The translations under genes and the position numbers were made by a program. 64,000 nucleotides of DNA from Seiridium cupressi (lineage: Eukaryota; Ascomycota; Sordariomycetes; Amphisphaeriales; Sporocadaceae), in contig JARVKI010000092.1 of assembly GCA_036674765.1 (NCBI GenBank), forward strand, positions 108,941 through 172,940. Reading direction: 5' to 3'. Below the pieces are notes generated by a model. That model ran no database searches. It was not told the DNA's origin and saw only the letters and a program-made list of their open reading frames with translations. Positions 58,717-64,000 of this stretch are shown here, in pieces (positions within the stretch are counted from its first letter, which is position 1; the number at the start of each line of letters is the position of its first letter).

Positions 58717-59733
58717 ATGCGTTCAGACATTAAGATGCTGCCATATCAATACATCCCCTGGTTCATCGCCCCAGTCTCGGGCCTGAATATCACCATCTAC
58801 CAACCCAACGCCACCTTGGCACCAGATCCTTTCCCGCCACCGGGCGCCTCGTCAGCCAGCGAGAAGATAATAGCCCAATTCAACGAACTCTCACGCTCCA
58901 CCACATGGAATCTCGTCGAGAAGATCAAGTTCGAAGGTGACACCTTCGAGCCCGAGGGCATCGTGCGGCTGGGGCCCGACCGCTACATCGTCTCGGCCGG
59001 TGAGTACCTAGAGCCGACGGTGAAGTACAACAGCACGATCAACGGGACGGACCGCAGCGCGGGCGCCGGGTTCGCGCACATGATGGTGTTCGACGGGCGC
59101 GGGCGGCGCGTGGCCGACGCCAGCATCTCGGCGGCCGGCTCGCTCGAGTACCACAACGGCGGCATCGAGTACGACGGCGCGCACCTCTGGGCGACGCTGA
59201 GCCAGTACCGGCCCAACACGACGGGGACGCTGGTGCGCCTGGACCCGGCGACGCTGGAGCCAGAGGCCGTGCTCGCCGTCGCCGACCACCAGGGCGGTGT
59301 GGTGCACGACCTCAGCACGCACACGCTGCTGACGCTGAACTGGGGCGGGCGGGACGCGTCGCTCTGGGACCTGGGATACAGGCCCAGTGCGCTGCCTGAC
59401 GCCACGGCGCCGCGGGCGACGGTGAGAAACCCCAGCCACTACGTCGACTACCAGGACTGCAAGTTCCTCGGCCAGTCGAGGTACTACGGGTTCCGGAGCG
59501 TCATGATCTGCTCGGGCATCGCTGATCTGTCTGGCACGTCGATCGGCGGTCTGGCGCTGGTGGATATGCGGACTATGGTCCCGCTGGCAGAGGTCCCGCT
59601 GACCATGACGAGCGAGCTGGGCGCCTTGGTCACCAAGAACCCCATGGATGTCGCGCTGGTCGACGGCAAGATGCGGGTGTATTTCTTGCCCGACGAAAGG
59701 AACTCGACGCTGTATGCGTATGAAGCCGCCTGA
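58717..59733 (+). CDS. DUF6454-like protein, probable beta-propeller fold, intronless
   Basis: An uninterrupted frame of 338 aa; the second ATG (58735, MLPYQYIPWFIAPVSG) is an alternative start. Landmarks are WNLVEKIKFEGDTFEPEGIV (about residues 65-84) and SAGEYLEP, HNGGIEYDGAHLWATLSQYR, TGTLVRLDPATLEPE, HQGGVVHDLSTHTLLTLNWG and CKFLGQSRYYGFRSVMICSG. They form a series of strand-turn units as in a six- or seven-bladed propeller. I associate these with the DUF6454 family from memory, with moderate certainty. Several N-x-T sites (NIT, NAT, NST, NGT, NTT, NST) suggest a secreted or lumenal protein, yet no clear signal peptide is present, so an upstream signal exon may be missing. From 58900 on the base composition is far more G+C-rich, particularly at third positions, than the flanks. 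Function unknown. Confidence 0.65.
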   Translation: MRSDIKMLPYQYIPWFIAPVSGLNITIYQPNATLAPDPFPPPGASSASEKIIAQFNELSRSTTWNLVEKIKFEGDTFEPEGIVRLGPDRYIVSAGEYLEPTVKYNSTINGTDRSAGAGFAHMMVFDGRGRRVADASISAAGSLEYHNGGIEYDGAHLWATLSQYRPNTTGTLVRLDPATLEPEAVLAVADHQGGVVHDLSTHTLLTLNWGGRDASLWDLGYRPSALPDATAPRATVRNPSHYVDYQDCKFLGQSRYYGFRSVMICSGIADLSGTSIGGLALVDMRTMVPLAEVPLTMTSELGALVTKNPMDVALVDGKMRVYFLPDERNSTLYAYEAA

Positions 59734-60380
59734 ATTAGGTAAACAGACTGCACTTGGTATTAAAATGCACCCTACGAGATCAAATAGTGGTTGCCATGTA
59801 GAAGAAACATAATCCGTGGTTGCAGAACAATAGAATTGCCCTTGTAGTTATCGCATTCGTCTAAAATGAACCCATGATATCATTACACCGAGTTTCTTGA
59901 GACGAGCGGGCAACTGAACACACCGCAAGTCCATTGATGAGAGCCCAGGCGTCCCCAGAACTAAGGAAAACGCTTCGCAAACATGCGACTCGACATATAA
60001 TATATACGACACGAGTCAAATGTGACCAAGACCCCATGTACGTGATGCAGACAAAAGTTCCCCTACCCTGATGTATAGCCTTGTTATAGTGTAAAGCCCC
60101 CTAATCCCAACCATCGCAATGCAATATTTGACAGATTGCTCTGCCGATGCCTCTTCGTCTTTCGAGAGGTCCCAGAAATGCCCGTGCTGTGGCACCGGAG
60201 TATTCTCTCAGCGAAAACCTGAACGCAAGAGATGATGTCGTCCTTGTCCTTCTGTCGTATTATCTATCATGATGAATCCAGCTGGCAGTAGGATGCCTAG
60301 TGATGCGGCTGTCAAATGAACGGCATATTAATGTCGGAAGTCTTCCTTCGCTACATCATCTCGGTAGAACAAGCCTGCGT
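59734..60380. other. Intergenic region between convergent DUF6454-like and VOC genes
   Basis: About 650 bases with two 3' UTRs; AT-leaning in contrast to the coding sequence on the left. No other feature was seen. Confidence 0.55.
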
Positions 60381-62252
60381 CTACCTACGGGTGCCGATAC
60401 AGCTAATGCTGTCACTGGGAGCAATGCTGTCGTTATCGTCGTCCCAGTTGGCACGGCTTCCGGGAAGAGGAACCTCCCTGGCCGATGCATAGCTGGCGTG
60501 ACTTCCAGGAAGCGGCACCATTCTGGCTGTAGCACGGCTACCCGCCGTAGACATTGCCGGAGCCATTTTCGCCGTCGCAGACGAACGGGCAGCAGTGTGA
60601 CGGCTTGGCGCCATCGAAGGCGCTTTCTGTGATATTTCCGAGGGCAAGATGCCTCTGATGGGCAAATCTCCGTACACGACCGACCGGGGTGTCTCGTAGA
60701 CAACAGACTGCCTGGCGGGTCTGATGGTGCTCTCCGACCTGTCCGAACGCTCCGATCTCTTGCTTCGAGACGAGACGTAGGTCTCAGGCGCGTGCGACTT
60801 ACTCCTCGACGAGATGTAGGTTTCGGCTTCAGGCGGATGATGCTTACTTCGAGATGAAATATACGACCCTCCTTCTGACTCGTGGTGCTTACTCCGGGAC
60901 GAGATGTATGACTGTGCTTCCGGCTCATGGTGCTTACTGCGAGATGAAATGTACGTCTCGACTTCAGGCTCGTGATGTCTGACGGAGCGGGGAACAGTGT
61001 GTTTCGATGTGGCGTAACTCCATTGATCCGCCTCGGGAAGTAGATTCGTCGAGTGGCGCGATCCAGCATGGCTGCGATGCTCCGTGTCCATGAGCATCTT
61101 TGGAGCCGTGGTATACTTGGAGCCAGCATTACTCCTATACTCGGCGTCCGCGATCATCATGGGCCTGCGTTCGGAACCTGCCTCGCTCCTAGTCCGGGAC
61201 TTTCCGGCAGTGCTTTGGCGTGCCGTATACCGGCTTGAGCGATCATCGAGCTCCTCAACCTCTCGGCTACGACCACCGACCTGTGAGTACTTGGCCATGT
61301 ACGTAGGCGGCGGGTAGTGGCGACTCTTGGCCGGCGGCAGTTGATCCGCATAGTAAACCTTCTCCACGGTTCGCTCAACATAACGGGGCTTGTGATCCGG
61401 ACAAGGCTCCGGGAAGGTGGCGCGACGTTGAAAGGCCGGGGCGTCGAACTCCTGGCGAGGAGCGCGCTCACGTTGGCCCTTCATGTTCATGTAAGTCAAT
61501 GCACCACCGATTGCAGCTCCGGCGGCGACGGCTCCGAGCACGGTTCCGACAATGGCGTTGGTGCTCAGCCCGTTGGAGTTCTCACGCGGCGAAGGGGCAG
61601 AGGCAGACTCGATGACTGATGTCGTGACACTTCTCCGAAGGACATAGGGCTCTCCCTCGCCGGTTGCGGAGCCCGGGCGTCGTGCAACTGCGGTCCTGGC
61701 CCCACCAGCGGATCCGGCGACAACAGACTTGGACGGGTGCGAGACAGGGACGTCCTGGTTCCAGTTCAGGATGCGGCTGACCTCGTCGGAGGTGTTTTGT
61801 GTGCGACGGACAGTTGAGCCACCATGATTCGATGGGTAGTCGCCAGGCGGTAGATAGACGACTTCCATTATATTGCCGTCGAGGTCGCGGATCTGAGCCT
61901 GGCAGTCGCCACTAGCAGGGTCGGCGTCAGAGTGGCGGTGGGATGGGTCCTCAGCTCCGCCGATCAGCAGTAGATCAGGATAGGCACGCAGGGCCGCGGC
62001 GCGAAAGTCCTGCACTACCGTGTGCGAGGGCGCCGAGAACACTAGTCGTGCGTGTTTTCGCGGTTCGGCACGGTCGCCGACGCTCTTAACCTCAAAGACT
62101 GGATTGGTGGTGTTGGGGTCGGTTGGGGACGGCGCCCCGTAGACAATGGCGCCGGGGTTGGCACTTATATATCGCAGTCCCAGGGGGTGCGTGATGGCCG
62201 AGTAGAAAGAAGCAGAGGGGGCAAGGTTGGCGACCTCGACGTAGGGTAGCAT
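60381..62252 (-). CDS. VOC (glyoxalase-like) domain protein with membrane segment and tandem repeats
   Basis: Intronless, 623 aa when begun at the ATG at 62252; the frame is open 72 codons further upstream, but MLPYVEVANLAPSASFYSAI is a typical VOC start. Residues 1-135 resemble a VOC/glyoxalase fold domain, ending in the strand DLDGNIMEVVYLPPG, where the Glu matches the usual metal-ligand position. A Ser/Pro linker precedes a Gly/Ala-rich hydrophobic stretch (233-256, AIVGTVLGAVAAGAAIGGAL) that could be a membrane helix. The C-terminal half is basic and disordered. It holds five tandem units of the type SYISSRSKHHEPEA (424-498) and a doubled VPLPGSxA (579-600). The pairing of a VOC domain with a helix and repeats is unusual. 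Activity, location and role are not known. Confidence 0.75.
   Translation of the reverse strand: MLPYVEVANLAPSASFYSAITHPLGLRYISANPGAIVYGAPSPTDPNTTNPVFEVKSVGDRAEPRKHARLVFSAPSHTVVQDFRAAALRAYPDLLLIGGAEDPSHRHSDADPASGDCQAQIRDLDGNIMEVVYLPPGDYPSNHGGSTVRRTQNTSDEVSRILNWNQDVPVSHPSKSVVAGSAGGARTAVARRPGSATGEGEPYVLRRSVTTSVIESASAPSPRENSNGLSTNAIVGTVLGAVAAGAAIGGALTYMNMKGQRERAPRQEFDAPAFQRRATFPEPCPDHKPRYVERTVEKVYYADQLPPAKSRHYPPPTYMAKYSQVGGRSREVEELDDRSSRYTARQSTAGKSRTRSEAGSERRPMMIADAEYRSNAGSKYTTAPKMLMDTEHRSHAGSRHSTNLLPEADQWSYATSKHTVPRSVRHHEPEVETYISSRSKHHEPEAQSYISSRSKHHESEGGSYISSRSKHHPPEAETYISSRSKSHAPETYVSSRSKRSERSDRSESTIRPARQSVVYETPRSVVYGDLPIRGILPSEISQKAPSMAPSRHTAARSSATAKMAPAMSTAGSRATARMVPLPGSHASYASAREVPLPGSRANWDDDNDSIAPSDSISCIGTRR
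60759..60983 (-). repeat. Coding tandem repeat in the VOC protein gene (about 45-48 bp unit, five copies)
   Basis: Five successive units encode variants of YISSRSKHHEPEAxS. Units differ by point changes and by the last one's shorter spacer (SHAPETYVSSRSK). They preserve the Y-I/V-S-S-R-S-K core, which suggests selection on protein level. Copy number may vary between strains. Confidence 0.88.
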
Positions 62253-63925
62253 AGAGCAGGATTTCCCGAAACCAGACGGGAAAAGAAGGCAATCAATGAG
62301 AGGACCGGGAGCTCGACTGTAAGCGCCCGACCGGAAACAGAGTTTTGGAGTTGGGGTGTTTTTGTGATGAGTCGTGCAGGGAGGCAGCCTCACAAGGCAG
62401 ATACAACAAAGTACAAATAATAGAAGAGAGCGCGGGGTAATTACAAGGGGGTCTATGTGCCGGAGCAAGCTGAAGAGAATGGAGTAAACGACAGATGCGA
62501 TGAGAAGGAAGAGCTCGTGACACGGGGAGCTCCACAGGATGCGTGTGAGCTGGCCGTTCTGAACGTGGTTGTTGGATGTGTTGGATAGTCAGTGCGATCA
62601 CCACGACACTCACGATGGCAGCGCCGGTCCTCTCCTATTATGTATCACCGTACCAGACCGCCACGGGTCAGGCCAGGAACACCCTCAATGGACACCGCCA
62701 AGGGCACCTCAGGTACTAATGCAGAATCACAGCGCTGTCGTTTGCGAGTATCCGCCCAGTCTTTCCTGGTTGCTTGAATCGAGGCACTGTACGGAGTAAG
62801 GATCCGCCCTAACCAGCGATCACCTCTTCCCGCCATCTTGACCGAATTAGACAAAGGCTCTGTCTCGTTGCGTCCCGGGCAATTCGCGGGCCTAGATCGA
62901 GCGACGACGGTGGCAGGCAAGGTCAAGGGGCGCTGTCAACGATGCGGCAAGAAATCCGTAGCGTTGCATGATGGTCAGAGGGGGCGGGTGCAGCATGGTC
63001 GGGGGTCTTTCAGGGCGAATCGGCGCTATACTCCCCCCTGGCGGAAGGGTCCTGGGCCTTATTGGTAGCACAAGCAGCGATAGGTTGTGTGCCACGTTGG
63101 TTCTCCGTCTGATGGAGAGTGCGGCTTGCTTGATTCATCGTCGCGTGCAGGAGGCTGAGAAACAATTCGCTGGGACGTGGCCCATTCTGCGTGCTGCATC
63201 ACTCGGGTGTCCGCCTGCAGGATCCGCACAGGGTGGATACATGGTGATTGGGCACCATTTTATCTTGGTGGTTTGCAGTTGTCCGTCCCTACCTGACTCT
63301 GCACATCTGGGCCGCTGCTCCCGCAGGCCCGGCGAGATATGTCAAACGTTGCACAACCTCCTCCGCAATGGGCCGTTTCCAGATAATGCCAGAACGTCAC
63401 ACGTCTGCAAGGAAATGAGGAGGGAAAAACTAGGGCCGTGCGCTTGCGTGGTCGTTCTCCTTGGCCTCAACGCTCGTACTTTGTGGCACTGGACGGGCTC
63501 AACTGAGCTCGTCTTGGTTATATGCATGACTGCATTTACTGCTTGATTGGTTGATTGACGAGTATCTGCTTGCATATCTGGTGCTTCTAGAACGTGTGAC
63601 GGCAGTATGCTCGTCACCACCAGCCCAGTCACTCTCAACACTTTCCGATTCCGTATTGGCTGACTGCAGCATGTATGCAGAAAGTACACTGCCTGACGCA
63701 CTGCAAAACGTCAAGACGTAGATCATGTGCATCCCACAAAGGTGCTTCCCGGTCCAAGTTTGATGTCCAACATAGTCCAATGGACGAATACCAGTACCGT
63801 AAGTTTCTGACTCATGTCCAACCAAGATTCTATCTAGCTCGTCTCTTCGGCAGCTATCGTGTCGATCTTTTCGAAGGTGCATACCTCAACCGAATGTACC
63901 CAATAAATGATGGCTGTGGCTAAGG
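62253..63925. other. Region upstream of the VOC gene
   Basis: About 1.7 kb with the VOC gene promoter at the left. A plus-strand frame of 192 codons (62968-63546) shows no family resemblance. Nothing else could be supported. Confidence 0.5.
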
Positions 63926-64000
63926 CTGTGCTGTGCTGTGCTGTGCTGTGCTGTGCTGTGCTGTGCTGTGCTGTGCTGTGCTGTGCTGTGCTGTGCTGTG
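63926..64000. repeat. CTGTG pentanucleotide array, 15 perfect copies, running off the window
   Basis: Seventy-five bases of uninterrupted CTGTG up to the last base, so the full length is unknown. It lies outside any recognised gene. The perfect identity of copies suggests a young or actively slipping microsatellite, or an assembly edge. Confidence 0.95.

Noticed and set aside
62253..62468. 72-codon upstream extension of the VOC protein including a hydrophobic stretch
   Set aside because: The VOC fold begins right at the ATG at 62252. The extension would give a possible signal anchor, but its Cys/His/Pro-rich sequence looks like translated leader.
62968..63546. Plus-strand open frame of 192 codons upstream of the VOC gene
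   Set aside because: No family resemblance, irregular composition with many Cys/Gly, and no splice or promoter context; probably chance in G+C-rich sequence.

Overview
The window is nuclear DNA of a filamentous ascomycete (Pezizomycotina), most likely a Sordariomycete and perhaps a member of the Hypocreales; the order is inferred from overall protein flavour and is not proven. The evidence is short spliceosomal introns (about 44 to 154 bases) with GTATGT/GTAAGT donors and CTAAC/CTGAC branch points, Golgi and autophagy genes of clear fungal type, and relics of a fungal highly reducing polyketide synthase and a fungal NACHT-ankyrin receptor. Gene density is about one gene per 4 kb, with several 1.5 to 3 kb gaps that show no coding signal.

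Layout, left to right: phosphatidylserine synthase (CHO1 type, +); cytosolic threonyl-tRNA synthetase (-, ten exons); GAR1 of the H/ACA snoRNP (+); ATG9 (-); a frameshifted ACP-end fragment of a polyketide synthase; COG6 (+, intronless); an MFS transporter with a very long polar N-terminus (+); an APH-like phosphotransferase (-); a 2.6 kb gap without genes; TAN1 (-); LRO1/PDAT (-); NAA30 (+); a DUF1917 protein (-); DPH7 (+); an exportin-5/Msn5 karyopherin (+); LDB17/SPIN90 (+); a decayed NACHT-ankyrin NLR (-); SLM1/2-type BAR-PH protein (+); a 3 kb gap with homopolymer tracts and a long hairpin; a GC-rich intronless DUF6454-like gene (+); a VOC (glyoxalase-like) protein with a membrane segment and tandem repeats (-); and a CTGTG pentanucleotide array that runs off the right edge.

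Most genes are unlinked housekeeping functions: lipid synthesis (CHO1, LRO1), tRNA charging and modification (ThrRS, TAN1), translation-factor modification (DPH7), N-terminal acetylation (NAA30), Golgi and autophagy membrane traffic (COG6, ATG9), nuclear transport (Msn5), actin and TORC2/PIP2 signalling (LDB17, SLM1). They are arranged in divergent, convergent and tandem pairs, not as one pathway. The accessory layer is more informative. The NLR relic carries two in-frame TAA codons, two frameshifts and a TGA. The PKS relic has lost one base just after its carrier-site serine. Several poorly understood proteins (VOC fusion, APH-like, DUF6454-like, long-tailed MFS) also belong to this layer. 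I found no convincing tRNA, rRNA, CRISPR, origin or intact transposon. Exon coordinates were worked out by hand from reading frame, splice consensus and family conservation; for every intact gene the exon lengths sum to a multiple of three.
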